Source of the DNA: Microbacterium invictum
GTDB lineage: Bacteria > Actinomycetota > Actinomycetes > Actinomycetales > Microbacteriaceae
Assembly: GCF_034421375.1 (NCBI RefSeq)
Contig: NZ_CP139779.1
Location: 124,001-188,000 of the forward strand
Direction of reading: 5' to 3'
Length of the DNA stretch: 64,000 nt
Shown here: positions 25,445 to 34,389 of the stretch, piece by piece
Position numbering within the stretch: the stretch's first letter is position 1
How the letters are laid out: the number at the start of each line of letters is the position of its first letter
Made by a program: the position numbers and the translations under genes
Notes under the pieces: model-generated
The model's input: the letters and a program-made list of their open reading frames with translations, nothing else
Database searches by the model: none
Told to the model about the DNA's origin: nothing

Positions 25445-25933
25445 CTAGGCGCGTGTCGACACGCCAAATGGCACCTTCGGCGGTATTGACTCGGGAGGCT
25501 GCTTCGAAGCCCGTTGACTGGTATCGGGCTGGGTCGGCTGTACGGCGTCCGAAACGGCATCAAACTCGTCGCGAAGATACCTCGGAGCCTGAACGCGCCA
25601 GGCGTCGGTTACGAGCTCGGCGAGGTGGTCTGCCTTGATCGCGGCCAGCCGAAAAGCCACTTTCGGCTCGCTCCAGGGGGTGGTCGTCCGCAGGAACACG
25701 TCGGGCTGCATCTGGACCAGTGCGACTGCATCCATCCGGTCTGCGACCTTGACGGCGACGACGAGCTCGGTTGCGAGAATCGCTCGAATGTCGTCGGGGA
25801 TGCTGGGCCACGGGTGACACTCCCACGCATACGGCTTCCTCCGGACGAACCAGGCGATGCCGCCCGTCGTCGCGCGCTCCTCGCTGCCGGGCAGGCCATC
25901 GGCGATCCTTCGCACGTCATCGAGGGTGGCCAC
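25445..25933 (-). CDS. MmcQ/YjbR family protein
   Basis: A 162-residue protein of the MmcQ/YjbR family: TLDDVRRIADGLPGSEERATTGGIAWFVRRKPYAWECHPW, then DVFLRTTTPWSEPKVAFRLAAIKADHLAELVTDAWRVQAPRYL. The fold is CyaY-like and its role is unknown, although DNA binding has been proposed. The last 35 residues are polar and probably disordered. It stands between the kinase-like gene and the sigma gene without overlap. Confidence 0.85.
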   Translation of the reverse strand: MATLDDVRRIADGLPGSEERATTGGIAWFVRRKPYAWECHPWPSIPDDIRAILATELVVAVKVADRMDAVALVQMQPDVFLRTTTPWSEPKVAFRLAAIKADHLAELVTDAWRVQAPRYLRDEFDAVSDAVQPTQPDTSQRASKQPPESIPPKVPFGVSTRA

Positions 25934-26023
25934 GGCGCGAGCCTACGCCGCCCCCGCGACATCCACGCCCCTCTCGGCGAGCAGACGACTGCTCCAAAGC
26001 GATCCGCTCAGGCGTCGGTAACC

Positions 26024-27190
26024 TCATCGTCTGGTCGGCCTGCCCACCACTCCGAGACGGAGCCGATCGGCCTGGCACAGCAGGTACTGCTGCTCGAGGA
26101 CGCTGGTCGCCCGGCGCGCCGCCTCCGCATACTCGGAGGCCGCGACATCCGTCTCTCCCGCTCGTTCGTGCAGGTAGGCGAGCGCCGCATGGAACCTTGG
26201 CACCTGGGCATCCACCTTGGTGAGCGCCGCAAGGCCCGCCTGCGGACCATCTGCTTCACCGACAGCGAGCGCGCGACCGAGTCGGATGACCGGCGAGTCA
26301 CCGAGACGGAGGAGCTCGTCGTACCACTCGACGATCTGCACCCAGTCGGTCTGCGCCGCGCTCAACGCATCCGCGTGGAGCGCGGCAATGGCAGCCTGAG
26401 CCTGGTATTGGCCGAGGCGGTCTCGGGCCAGCGCCCGCTGCAGAATGTCGACGCCCTCGGTGATCGACGCGGTGTCCCACAGGGCGCGGTTCTGCTCCGC
26501 CAGCGGAATGAGCCGGCCGCCGACCACTCGTGCGGGCCGCCGCGCATGGTGCAGAAGCATGAGTGAGAGCAGACCGCTGACCTCGGGGTGGTCGGTGAGC
26601 ACGGCGAGCTGACGAGTCAGGCGGATCGCTTCGATCGAGAGGTCGACCTCGCCGGAGTAGCCCTCGTTGAACAGCAGGTAGAGAACGCGCAGCACTCGCG
26701 AGAGATCACCGGGCTGGTCCAGCGGGATGCCGGCGAGTCGCTGTTTCGCACGACTGATCCGCTGCGCCATCGTCGACTCTGGCACCAGGAAGGCATCGGC
26801 GATCTGGCGGGTCGTCAGCCCCGCGACCGCGCGCAGCGTAAGGGCGATCGAGGATGTCGCGGTCAGCACCGGATGCGCGCACAGGAAGTACATCGCGAGC
26901 GTGTCTTCGCGCTGTGGAACCGGCCCGGTTTCCGGCTCGTCGGCGTGGCGCTGCTCGCGCGCGGCGCGCGCCGAGTCGCTGCGCACCTGGTCGAGGAACG
27001 CCCGCCACGCGACAGCGACCAGCCAGGCCCGGACGTCTCGAACCTCGTCGAGGTCGGGTCGCTCCAGCGCTCGCAGCAGGGCCGTCTGAACGGCATCCTC
27101 GGCCGACGCGAAATCGGCGCCGCGCCGGACGAGGATGCCGGTGATCTCGGGGATCGCTCGACGCAGAGCGGTGGCATCCGCGATCATCAT
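26024..27190 (-). CDS. ECF42-type RNA polymerase sigma factor with C-terminal extension
   Basis: A 388-residue sigma factor. Region 2 lies near residues 10-70 (FASAEDAVQTALLRALERP, VAWRAFLDQVRSD). Region 4 follows (ALTLRAVAGLTTRQIADAFLVPESTMAQRISRAKQRL). The long helical extension has the family signature LYLLFNEGYSG and TPR-like repeats. FLCAHPVL is the conserved HP motif. ECF42 genes are typically paired with DGPF-domain proteins and have no anti-sigma gene; the extension is thought to control activity. ATG 27190 overlaps the TGA of the DGPF gene (ATGA). A second such pair occurs at 37923-39364. Confidence 0.92.
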   Translation of the reverse strand: MMIADATALRRAIPEITGILVRRGADFASAEDAVQTALLRALERPDLDEVRDVRAWLVAVAWRAFLDQVRSDSARAAREQRHADEPETGPVPQREDTLAMYFLCAHPVLTATSSIALTLRAVAGLTTRQIADAFLVPESTMAQRISRAKQRLAGIPLDQPGDLSRVLRVLYLLFNEGYSGEVDLSIEAIRLTRQLAVLTDHPEVSGLLSLMLLHHARRPARVVGGRLIPLAEQNRALWDTASITEGVDILQRALARDRLGQYQAQAAIAALHADALSAAQTDWVQIVEWYDELLRLGDSPVIRLGRALAVGEADGPQAGLAALTKVDAQVPRFHAALAYLHERAGETDVAASEYAEAARRATSVLEQQYLLCQADRLRLGVVGRPTRR

Positions 27191-27594
27191 CCCGCGTCTG
27201 CCGGGGGTGCGCCCATCACCTCGCGAAGCTCGAGCCACTCACCAAGCGGCGTGCCGCCGGCCCACGGCGCTGCGGACAGCTCCGAGGCGAGCTCGAGCGC
27301 GCGATCGTATGAGTCCACTTCGATCAGCATCCAGCCCGCGATGAGATCCTTCGTCTCGGCGAAGGGGCCGTCGACGACCGGCGGGCGTCCCTCGCCGTCG
27401 AAGCGCACCCACGCGCCGTCCATCGACAGTCCCTCCGAGGAGACAAGTTCGCCGGACGCGAGAAGTCGCTGCTCCATGTCCTTCATGTACTGGACGTGCG
27501 CGTTCCATTCGTCCGGCGTGAGCTGGTCCATCGGAACCTGGTTCACCGCAGGGCGACCACCGCGGTAGTGCTTGAGCATCAGGTACTTCGGCAT
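27187..27594 (-). CDS. DGPF/YCII-domain protein partnered with ECF42 sigma
   Basis: A 135-residue YCII-related protein with the diagnostic VVDGPFAETKDLIAGW motif and an early YLMLKHYRGGRP strand. DGPF proteins are dimeric ferredoxin-like folds usually encoded beside ECF42 sigma genes, and are commonly targets or partners of that sigma factor. The stop overlaps the sigma start by four bases, so the two are translationally coupled. Confidence 0.92.
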   Translation of the reverse strand: MPKYLMLKHYRGGRPAVNQVPMDQLTPDEWNAHVQYMKDMEQRLLASGELVSSEGLSMDGAWVRFDGEGRPPVVDGPFAETKDLIAGWMLIEVDSYDRALELASELSAAPWAGGTPLGEWLELREVMGAPPADAG

Positions 27595-27756
27595 GTCAGC
27601 CTCCCGTTCGTGCGGCCCATTCTGGCCGCTTCATGAAGGAGACGGAACGGAGGCAGCGTTCTCGACATCCGCGCTGGTTTCCTTCCCGTTCGACGCGTCG
27701 CCGAACGACCGCGAGCCGGTCACCGTCCGACCTCATCCTCCGGGCCGCGTGGAGCG

Positions 27757-28563
27757 CTATGCCGCGTCGGGATAGAGCAGATCCAGAAGGATGCGCGTCG
27801 CCGCGGCGGGCGCGAGGCCGTCGAGCTTTCCGGGCGGCACCGGGAGCGGCGGGAAATGCGCGGGTATCGGTGCGCTCGCGTCGATGGGCAGCCCGGCGGC
27901 CTGCTGCAGATCCGCCGCCGCGATGATGCCCTCGCGGTCGAGCGTGAGCCCTTTCGCATTGAGCTCGAGGATCGGGAGGGATCCCGACGCCGCGTGCCGA
28001 GCGGGCGATTCGAACAGCAGCGGCAGTCCGTGCCGGCAGGCGAAGTCAGCGGCATCCTCGATGTCGACGATCTCCGTCGCGCCCGCCTCGTTCATCGATG
28101 TCGCGGCGACCCAGTGGACCCCGGCCTGCCACAGTGCCTCGATGAAACCGAAGGTTCCCGGCATCCTCCGCGGGTCGAACACCTGCACCCACGGCCGGCC
28201 GTCCCGGTCGGAAACGAGGTGGGCGGGAATCTCGTTCGCGGGGTGAGCCGGCGCCCGAACGGCGATCATGCACGCCAGCTCGGCAGCGAACCATGGGCTT
28301 TCGAGGAGCCCCCTCACGTCGGGAGATAGGGATGTCGCGTCAATGAGATCGACGAATTCTCGAGCGCCGACGCAGATCCCGAGCGGCTTGAATCCCCGAG
28401 CTGCGCCCTTGATCGCCATGATCCGCTCGGCGACACCGTCGTGAGCTCCATCGACAAGGAGCCCGAACACCGTGCCGAAGTGAGCGCCGACGACCTCACC
28501 CGACTGGATGAGCGAGACGGCGCGAGCGATCGCAGCCCTGTCATCGAAGGAAGCGATCTCCAC
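27757..28563 (-). CDS. Sua5/YciO/YrdC-domain protein
   Basis: A 268-residue protein with the YrdC fold: IQSGEVVGAHFGTVFGLLVDG, then MAIKGAARGFKPLGICVGA, which holds the K-x-R-x4-PL nucleotide site, and a long C-terminal part with GKLDGL. The family makes threonylcarbamoyl-AMP for tRNA t6A or handles related carbamoyl chemistry. The C-terminal Sua5 domain is not obvious, and the HFGTVFGLLVDG segment departs from the usual PT(E/D)T(V/L)YGL. It may therefore be a paralog rather than the essential tRNA enzyme. It diverges from the MFS gene with about 90 bp between them. Confidence 0.75.
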   Translation of the reverse strand: MEIASFDDRAAIARAVSLIQSGEVVGAHFGTVFGLLVDGAHDGVAERIMAIKGAARGFKPLGICVGAREFVDLIDATSLSPDVRGLLESPWFAAELACMIAVRAPAHPANEIPAHLVSDRDGRPWVQVFDPRRMPGTFGFIEALWQAGVHWVAATSMNEAGATEIVDIEDAADFACRHGLPLLFESPARHAASGSLPILELNAKGLTLDREGIIAAADLQQAAGLPIDASAPIPAHFPPLPVPPGKLDGLAPAAATRILLDLLYPDAA

Positions 28564-28651
28564 GGCTTCATTCCATCACGGCATAGCGGTCGGATCCCGT
28601 CGCAGCCGTCGACACTGTTGCCGCTGGGCCACTGTCCCTAGTGTGTTGGCC

Positions 28652-30058
28652 ATGCGCTCCATGCTGCGCTTCCTTCCGGTCGGCCTTGCGCTGCTGTGCG
28701 TCCAATTGGACTTCTTCTCGCTCAACCTCGCCGTTCCGACCATCGCCACGTCACTCGACCTGCCTGTCACGGACCTGCAGTGGCTGACCAGCGCGTATCT
28801 GCTCGGTATCGGCGCCATCACCGTCCCATCAGGCCGCCTCGGAGACATCCTGGGACGTAAGCGGGTGGTGATCGCGGGCCTAGTGATCTTCGCCGTCACG
28901 TCCGCCATCTGCGGCGCCAGCACGGAGCTTCTTCCGCTCGTCGTCTCGCGCGCCATTCAAGGGGTTGGCGCGGCGCTCATCCTGCCCAACGCCTTCGCCC
29001 TGGTGACGAACCAGACATCCGATAAGGAGCGTCCCGTCGTCATCGGCACCATGATCGGGTTCTCCGGCATCGGCACCGCGATAGGCCCCGTCGTCGGAGG
29101 GCTGCTGGCCGCGACCGTCGGATGGCCCTGGGTGTTCTGGATCAACGTGCCCGTCGCCGTCGCCGCGATCATCGGCGCGCTCGGGTTGCGGGAGTCGCGC
29201 AACGACGCACTCGGCAGGAACCTCGGCGGCCTCGACTGGTGGGGCATCGCCACCGTCGTCCTCGGCCTCACCCTCGCCAGCCTCGGCATCGACAATGTCA
29301 ACGCCTACGGGTGGGCGTCCCCGCTGTCGAGCGGCTTCATGGTCGCGGGCGCGGCCATCCTGGCGGCCTTCGCGCTCATTGAACTGCGTGTGGCGAAGAA
29401 TCCGCTCGTGCACCCCGAGCTCGTCCGGAACCGCCCCTTCGTCGCACTCCTCGTCGTCGGCACGATCGGAAACATCGGAGCGAACGTGTTCCTGCTGATG
29501 GCCACGTTCGAGCTGCAGAACGTCCGCGGCTTCACGCCGGCGGTGACGGGGCTTCTTTTTGTCAGCGCCTCGGTCGGGGTGGCGCTGTCGGGGCCGATCG
29601 GGGGCTGGGCCTGTGCACGGTGGCCCGCACCGCGCGTGCTCGCGGTGGCGAACGTCGTCGGTGCGGCGAGCCTCGTGCTGCTGGCATTGAGCGGCTGGCT
29701 ACCGCTTTACCTCGTGGCGATGTTCGTCAGCGGCGTCACCTGTGGCATGGCCTACTCCGTCGCGCAGATCGGGGTGCAGTCCGCCGTTCCGCCGCAGCAG
29801 GCGGGCGAGGCGACGAGTTTCCTCCTGATGCCGGTCATCGCGCTCGGTGGCCTGAGCGTCGTGATCGCGAGCGGCGTCGTCGAAGCGATCGGGAACGGTA
29901 CGCCCACCGCCGGCGGCATCGACGCGGTGCTGGTCGGTGCGGCGGCGGCAATGGTGGTGTCGGGCGTCTCGCTCCTTTTCGCCGAGCGCGCCGGAGCTCT
30001 GGGATCACCGGGCACGCCGGCTTCCTCCGGTCCCGCGGGTGCGAACATGGCGGTGTGA
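28652..30058 (+). CDS. MFS transporter, DHA2-like drug:H+ antiporter
   Basis: A 468-residue membrane protein with many hydrophobic helices. It has the MFS motif A region (SGRLGDILGRKRVVIAG), the D-x-F/L-x-x-N-x-A helix 1 start (LDFFSLNLAVPTIA) and a motif-C-like GFSGIGTAIGPVVGG typical of exporters. DHA2 proteins expel drugs or toxic metabolites using the proton gradient. ATG 28652 begins the first helix directly; longer in-frame starts add an Arg-rich N-terminus and were rejected. The substrate cannot be read from the sequence. Confidence 0.88.
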   Translation: MRSMLRFLPVGLALLCVQLDFFSLNLAVPTIATSLDLPVTDLQWLTSAYLLGIGAITVPSGRLGDILGRKRVVIAGLVIFAVTSAICGASTELLPLVVSRAIQGVGAALILPNAFALVTNQTSDKERPVVIGTMIGFSGIGTAIGPVVGGLLAATVGWPWVFWINVPVAVAAIIGALGLRESRNDALGRNLGGLDWWGIATVVLGLTLASLGIDNVNAYGWASPLSSGFMVAGAAILAAFALIELRVAKNPLVHPELVRNRPFVALLVVGTIGNIGANVFLLMATFELQNVRGFTPAVTGLLFVSASVGVALSGPIGGWACARWPAPRVLAVANVVGAASLVLLALSGWLPLYLVAMFVSGVTCGMAYSVAQIGVQSAVPPQQAGEATSFLLMPVIALGGLSVVIASGVVEAIGNGTPTAGGIDAVLVGAAAAMVVSGVSLLFAERAGALGSPGTPASSGPAGANMAV

Positions 30059-30117
30059 CGGAGCCGGTTCAGCACGAAGCGAGGGAGACGCGTTTCGACG
30101 GCTGAATGGGCTACGGC

Positions 30118-30897
30118 TCAGGCGGTGCTGTCGAGCACCAGTCGGGCCGTCTCCGCTGGCTGGTCCCAGTGTGGGAAGTGACCGCAGTTCTCGAACCAGT
30201 GCAGCGTGGCATCCGGGAACAACTCCGTCGCCCGCGCTGCCTCGCTCGGAACGGTGACTCTGTCTTTCCGCCCCCATCCGATGACCATTCGGCCTTTGAG
30301 TGAACCGGCCGGGGCGCCCGCCTGGCGGGGCCCGTTGATCAGGGCATCGAGGGCTGGGTCGAGGCTGGTTGATGTCTTGAACCCCCGAAGCTCGTGCAGC
30401 ACCAGGTCCTGCGGCAGTTTCCAAGGATGAGCGGAGAACTGCAACAGCAGGGCGGTGCGGCCCACGCGATTGCCCGTGAGGACGGGGAGTGCCGGTTGTA
30501 TCCGGCGCACCAGAGCGACGGAGGCCTTGATACTCGCCCCGAAGATCGCAGCCTGGCGGTCGTTCCAGAACCCACCGGGCGCCAGTGCGACGGTGGTGCC
30601 CGCATGCCCGCGCCGCGCCATCTCCATCGCCATCCGTGCGCCCATGGAGCTGCCGACCACATCGATGTCGCCCAACTCCGCGTCGCGGACAAAGGCTTCG
30701 ACAGCATCGGTCAGCGTGGCGATCGTGGTTTCCCCGCTCAGCGGCGCGGACTTTCCGCACCCAGGGAGGTCGACGGCGATCACCTCGCGTTCGGCTGCCA
30801 GCGTCGGGATGATCGGAGACCAGTTGCCGCTACTGGAACCGAGCCCATGAATGAGGAGCAGTGGTTTGCCGGAGCCTTGCCGGGTCGAGTGCAGCAT
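30118..30897 (-). CDS. Alpha/beta hydrolase
   Basis: A 259-residue alpha/beta hydrolase-1 protein with oxyanion loop LLLIHGLGSSSGNW, acid-base strand VIAVDLPGCGKS, nucleophile elbow VVGSSMGARMAME, acid in WGRKDRVT and histidine in FENCGHFPHWDQP. The complete triad suggests an active esterase, lactonase or C-C hydrolase. It lies convergent with the MFS gene and diverges from the acyltransferase gene. Confidence 0.9.
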   Translation of the reverse strand: MLHSTRQGSGKPLLLIHGLGSSSGNWSPIIPTLAAEREVIAVDLPGCGKSAPLSGETTIATLTDAVEAFVRDAELGDIDVVGSSMGARMAMEMARRGHAGTTVALAPGGFWNDRQAAIFGASIKASVALVRRIQPALPVLTGNRVGRTALLLQFSAHPWKLPQDLVLHELRGFKTSTSLDPALDALINGPRQAGAPAGSLKGRMVIGWGRKDRVTVPSEAARATELFPDATLHWFENCGHFPHWDQPAETARLVLDSTA

Positions 30898-31052
30898 GGG
30901 TCCAACGTAAGGTGGCGGGGTGCGCCCGCCGAGGCGGTTGCCAAAGGGGCACCGAGGGCATACGCATCCTTTCGGATCTGGTAGCGACTCCGCTCCGCTT
31001 CGCCGAAGCCGCCCATCGACCGGTCCGTGCGCCGGGGCGTTAGGGTTGCCGG

Positions 31053-31640
31053 ATGCTCCGCCTCATCGCCCGCATCTACTGGGCGTTCAGCAGATGGACT
31101 CTCGTCACCGAACCTGCACCCGCCCGGCCCACCGTGGTCCTCGGGGCGCCGCATACTTCGAACTGGGATTTCGTGCTCATGCTGGGGATCGCGTGGCGCC
31201 TGAAGATGCGCTTCCGCTGGTTGGGCAAGGAGAGTCTTTTCCGCGGGTGGCGGGGCCCGATCATGCGTGCGATCGGCGGCATCCCGGTCGACAGGTCGAA
31301 CCCCGCCGGTGTCGTCGATGCGCTCGTCAGCCGCATCCGGGACGGCGACGTGTTCGGCCTCGTGGTGACGCCGGAAGGAACCCGGGGTGGTGTCGCCCAC
31401 TGGAAGTCGGGCTTCTATCGGATCGCCCGCGAGGCGGGCCTCCCCGTCACGCTCGGCTACGTGGATCGCACCACGATGACCACTGGGCTCGGGCCGACGC
31501 TTTCGCTCACCGGCAACGTCAGCGCGGACATGGACGCCATCCGCGCCTTCTACGCAGACAAGGCGGGAATGCTTCCGGCGCTGCGCGTCGAGCCGCGGCT
31601 GCGCGAGGAGGACGATCCTCGCCCGGCCACCTCCGCCTAG
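31053..31640 (+). CDS. Lysophospholipid acyltransferase (PlsC-like)
   Basis: A 195-residue acyltransferase. The HX4D motif is visible in GAPHTSNWDFVL, the glycerol-phosphate site in TPEGTRGG and an intermediate FRGWRGPIMRAIGGIPVDR block. Such enzymes acylate lysophosphatidate or related acceptors at the membrane. The protein is shorter than classical PlsC (about 240) but carries all core motifs. It stands between the hydrolase and a GNAT gene. Confidence 0.88.
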   Translation: MLRLIARIYWAFSRWTLVTEPAPARPTVVLGAPHTSNWDFVLMLGIAWRLKMRFRWLGKESLFRGWRGPIMRAIGGIPVDRSNPAGVVDALVSRIRDGDVFGLVVTPEGTRGGVAHWKSGFYRIAREAGLPVTLGYVDRTTMTTGLGPTLSLTGNVSADMDAIRAFYADKAGMLPALRVEPRLREEDDPRPATSA

Positions 31641-31778
31641 CCGAAGGTGCCGCTTGACCTCCGACGGAAGGGCGCGGGGCGCGGGCCAACCACCTGCCCA
31701 GGGTTAGCCTGGGTGCTTTCACAGACCTGGCGAAGCGCTATCTGGGAGTCGATCGCGCCGATAAGGAGATGGGGGCTC

Positions 31779-32672
31779 ATGGACGCCAACGCGCGGATGC
31801 CGGACCCCCAAGAGCTCGGGCATATCTGCCGCGTTCTCGGCGGATGGCAAGACGACGACGGACCACTGCATCTGCATCCGGGTGATCTCGGGTGGTACTC
31901 GCTACGAGGATCTGCAGCCACTGCCGCTGCGACGCGTGTGTGGTCCGAGAACGGCACCATTGTCGCGATCGCACTGCTCGACGGCCCCGACCTGCTGCGG
32001 TTCGCGATAGACCCGGCGCGGAGCCAGGACGCCTCGCTCGCATCTCGAATCTCGTCGGACGTCGGCAATGCGGAAGCCGGTGTCTTGAAACCCGGAAATG
32101 CGACGATCGAAGCGCGCGGCGCGACTGCTCTCGCCGAAGAACTTGCGAGCCACGGATGGGTGCCGGACGAGCCGTGGACACCTCTGCGCCGGGATCTTGC
32201 AGAGCCCGTATCCGTGGGGGTTTCCGGGCTTCGCGTCGAGACGGTGGAGCCGGAGCGCACCGCGGAATGGGTGGCCGTTCATTGGTCGGCTTTCCGCGGG
32301 ACGCCAATGCCCCGCGAGCGCCTTCGAAGTTTTGTCGATGGGTGGTGCGCGGCTGCCGAGACTCCGTTCTTCGAAGCCGGGCGCATCCTCCTGCTGCGAG
32401 ACGAACACGACCGCCCGGTCGCTGTCTCCACCGTGTGGTCCGGCGGCGCCGGGAGTCCGGGGCTCATCGAGCCGTTGGGAGTTCATCAAGAGCATCGCGG
32501 GCGAGGGTACGGCGCAGTGATGTCACGAGCGGCCGCGGCTGCCCTGCGCGAAATGGGTTCGTCCAGCGCAACGGTATGCGCGGAAAGCTCCAACGTCGGT
32601 GCGATCGCAACGTAACTTGCGGCCGAGTTCGTCGCCGACACGGAGGTCCCCGACTGGCGCCGCGATGGGTGA
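31779..32672 (+). pseudogene. GNAT acetyltransferase with a TAA 18 codons before the natural end
   Basis: ATG 31779 behind AAGGAG opens a tandem-GNAT-like protein. The catalytic acetyl-CoA loop is HQEHRGRGYGAVMSRAAAAAL, preceded by a substrate region with RILLLRDEHDRPVAVSTVW. The frame meets TAA at 32613-32615, where the family has Tyr (AT-Y-LAAEFVADTEVPDWRR). Sequence after it stays in frame and family-like up to TGA at 32670-32672. The 278-residue product lacks the last strand and may be unstable, but could retain some function. Confidence 0.75.
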
Positions 32673-32784
32673 TGCGCCACCGATTGCTCGCGAAGACTGC
32701 GGCTGAGACGGTTCGGGGCGGACGTGCCGCAGTTGCCGTCCGATCGCGTGGAATGTCTGCAGCAGCGAGATCGCTTCAACAGGT

Positions 32785-33165
32785 GTGAGCAACGACGTCA
32801 TCGATGCCCTGCACCAAAGTCAGATCATCGACCTGACGACGACCGGTCGCCGTAGCGGTCTGCCGCGCCGCATCGAGATCTTTCTCCACTATGAAGACGG
32901 TGTGCTGTTCATCACCGGGATGCCCCGTCGAGACCGCACCAGGGACTGGATACGCAACATCACCGCAGACCCCCGTGTCATCGTGCATCTGAAGCAGGGA
33001 GTCGAGGTCGACATTCCTGCCACGGCACGCGTGATCGCCGATCCAGACGAAGCACGGCCGCTCATCGAGGCCGCCGCACGCCGATGGCGCAGAGACGATG
33101 TCGAGGAGATGATCGCGCATAGCCCGCTCATCGTGCTGACGGTCGCTCCTTCGCCCCCCGCCTGA
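32785..33165 (+). CDS. F420/FMN-binding nitroreductase-like (DDN/DUF385) protein
   Basis: A 126-residue split-barrel protein of the deazaflavin-dependent nitroreductase group: IIDLTTTGRRSGLPRRIEIFLHYEDGVLFITGMPRRDRTRDWIRNITADPRVIVHL. Actinobacterial homologues bind cofactor F420 and reduce quinones, nitro compounds or enones. GTG 32785 is chosen; GTG 32783 is in another frame. There is no operon partner. Confidence 0.85.
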   Translation: MSNDVIDALHQSQIIDLTTTGRRSGLPRRIEIFLHYEDGVLFITGMPRRDRTRDWIRNITADPRVIVHLKQGVEVDIPATARVIADPDEARPLIEAAARRWRRDDVEEMIAHSPLIVLTVAPSPPA

Positions 33166-33473
33166 CGGAGCTCCAAGCCGCTCGACGCGATCCTCGGCGC
33201 AAAGGGGCCGAGATTTCCTGCGGTGTGAAGGCGAACGCAACGGGACCGCATAACACGACCCGTTCGCGGGCGGCCCCGCGCGATACTTCGGCGCTTCGCT
33301 GGCGCTGAACGCGCAGATCGCGGCCTCGGCGGCACCCCGGTGCGTCCAGGCTCGCTCACGCTGATGTCCCACGGGCGGACGCCGGAAAAAGACACCAGTC
33401 CGCTGTTACGTCCGCACGCCTCGCTTCTGCTTCGCGCACTGCCCGCTGAAGGATCGGTCAGACGGCCCGGATC
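33166..33473. other. Gene-poor spacer
   Basis: These 308 bases between the nitroreductase-like gene and the convergent SoxR gene contain no recognised coding, repeat or RNA feature on either strand. Confidence 0.4.
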
Positions 33474-33974
33474 TCACTCACCGGTGTGTGCATCGGGGTC
33501 GCTGTCACCGGACGGGGAGGGGTCGATCAGGCGGCGTGGGCCGGGGCCTTCCCGACCGAGCCGGTCGTCCGGGTTGAAGAGCGTGCATCGGTCGATGGAC
33601 AGACAGCCGCAGCCGATGCATCCAGTGAAGTCGTCGCGAAGCCGGTGCAGTTCCCGGATTCGCTCGTCGAGCAGGCGTCGCCACCGGTCGGAGATGTGTT
33701 GCCAGTCGTCGCGGGTGGGTGTGCGTCCGCCGGGCAGTGAATTCAGTGCCTCGGCGACATCCTTGAGCGGAATGCCGACGCTGCGCGCGATCCTGATGAA
33801 CGCGACACGCCGCAACATCTCGCGACGGTAGCGGCGCTGATTGCCGGAAGTGCGATCGCTGCTGATGAGGCCCTGGCGCTCGAAGAAATGCAGGGCCGAC
33901 ACCGAGACGCCGGCGCGTCGCGCCAGCTCGCCCACCGTCAGGCTCGCCCTCGGGGATGCCACGTGCTCGTTCAT
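33474..33974 (-). CDS. soxR: SoxR, redox-sensing MerR-type regulator
   Basis: A 166-residue MerR protein: winged HTH LTVGELARRAGVSVSALHFFERQGLI, coiled dimer helix, and the [2Fe-2S] cluster motif CIGCGCLSIDRC (C-x2-C-x-C-x5-C) that defines SoxR. Oxidation of the cluster by redox-cycling compounds activates transcription from promoters with a long spacer. A SoxR-box-like dyad sits right upstream (33979-33996) between soxR and a rightward ORF whose target gene appears to be truncated. The tail after the cluster is longer than in E. coli SoxR. Confidence 0.95.
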   Translation of the reverse strand: MNEHVASPRASLTVGELARRAGVSVSALHFFERQGLISSDRTSGNQRRYRREMLRRVAFIRIARSVGIPLKDVAEALNSLPGGRTPTRDDWQHISDRWRRLLDERIRELHRLRDDFTGCIGCGCLSIDRCTLFNPDDRLGREGPGPRRLIDPSPSGDSDPDAHTGE

Positions 33975-33978
33975 TTGA

Positions 33979-33996
33979 CCTCAACAATACTTCAGG
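33979..33996. promoter_or_regulatory. SoxR box
   Basis: CCTCAACAATACTTCAGG is an imperfect 18-bp dyad closely like the E. coli soxS soxbox (CCTCAA-N6-TTGAGG), with one arm mismatch. It lies five bases upstream of the soxR start and 16 bases before the divergent ATG at 34012. Confidence 0.75.
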
Positions 33997-34011
33997 TTTT
34001 AGCGTCGGGAC

Positions 34012-34278
34012 ATGACCGATAACGAACCGACTCCTTACCTCGTCGTGCCGGACGTAACGGTGCTCCGCGCGGAGCAGATGATGGCCGCACCGATTCGGCC
34101 TTCTCGACTCGGTCGACTCTTCCGAATCGCCATGGTGGGAGTGGCGACAGCCGTCAAGGTTCTGCGCCGACGATTGCATGAGCGGGGCGCTCTGAGTGAT
34201 CGAGAAGCCCTCGCATCAGCGCCTCGATCGCGATCGCGGGGTCGAGTTGCTCGGCAGAAGCGAGAAGCCGGCGTGTGA
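34012..34278 (+). CDS. Truncated ORF divergent from soxR
   Basis: ATG 34012 starts an 88-codon ORF with an unrecognised N-terminus (MTDNEPTPYLVVPDVTVLRA...) that looks coding for about 45 residues and then becomes Arg-rich. From about 34154 it runs antisense to a TetR remnant, so the original gene was probably cut there. Because SoxR usually activates a divergent gene, this is likely the 5' stump of its lost target. Confidence 0.4.
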   Translation: MTDNEPTPYLVVPDVTVLRAEQMMAAPIRPSRLGRLFRIAMVGVATAVKVLRRRLHERGALSDREALASAPRSRSRGRVARQKREAGV

Positions 34279-34330
34279 TCAGTCCGTAGACGAGAGCGAG
34301 CAGCATGCGAGCTCGTCGACGAGCGACTGC
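34154..34330 (-). pseudogene. C-terminal remnant of a TetR regulator
   Basis: On the minus strand the frame ending at 34154 encodes RARMLLALVYGLITRRLLAS, then AEQLDPAIAIEALMRGLLD. This is the usual last two helices of TetR-family ligand domains. The HTH and most of the ligand domain are missing; sequence upstream (34331-34435) in this frame is not TetR-like. Confidence 0.55.
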
Positions 34331-34389
34331 GCATCGACAGGAGGAGCGACGGGAAGCGATCGGCCCGCCCAGAGCGTCACGCGCCGAGG

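Noticed and set aside
27603..27756. Possible small RNA or gene between the DGPF and YrdC-like genes
   Set aside because: No hairpin with T-tract, promoter pair or coding pattern could be pointed to.
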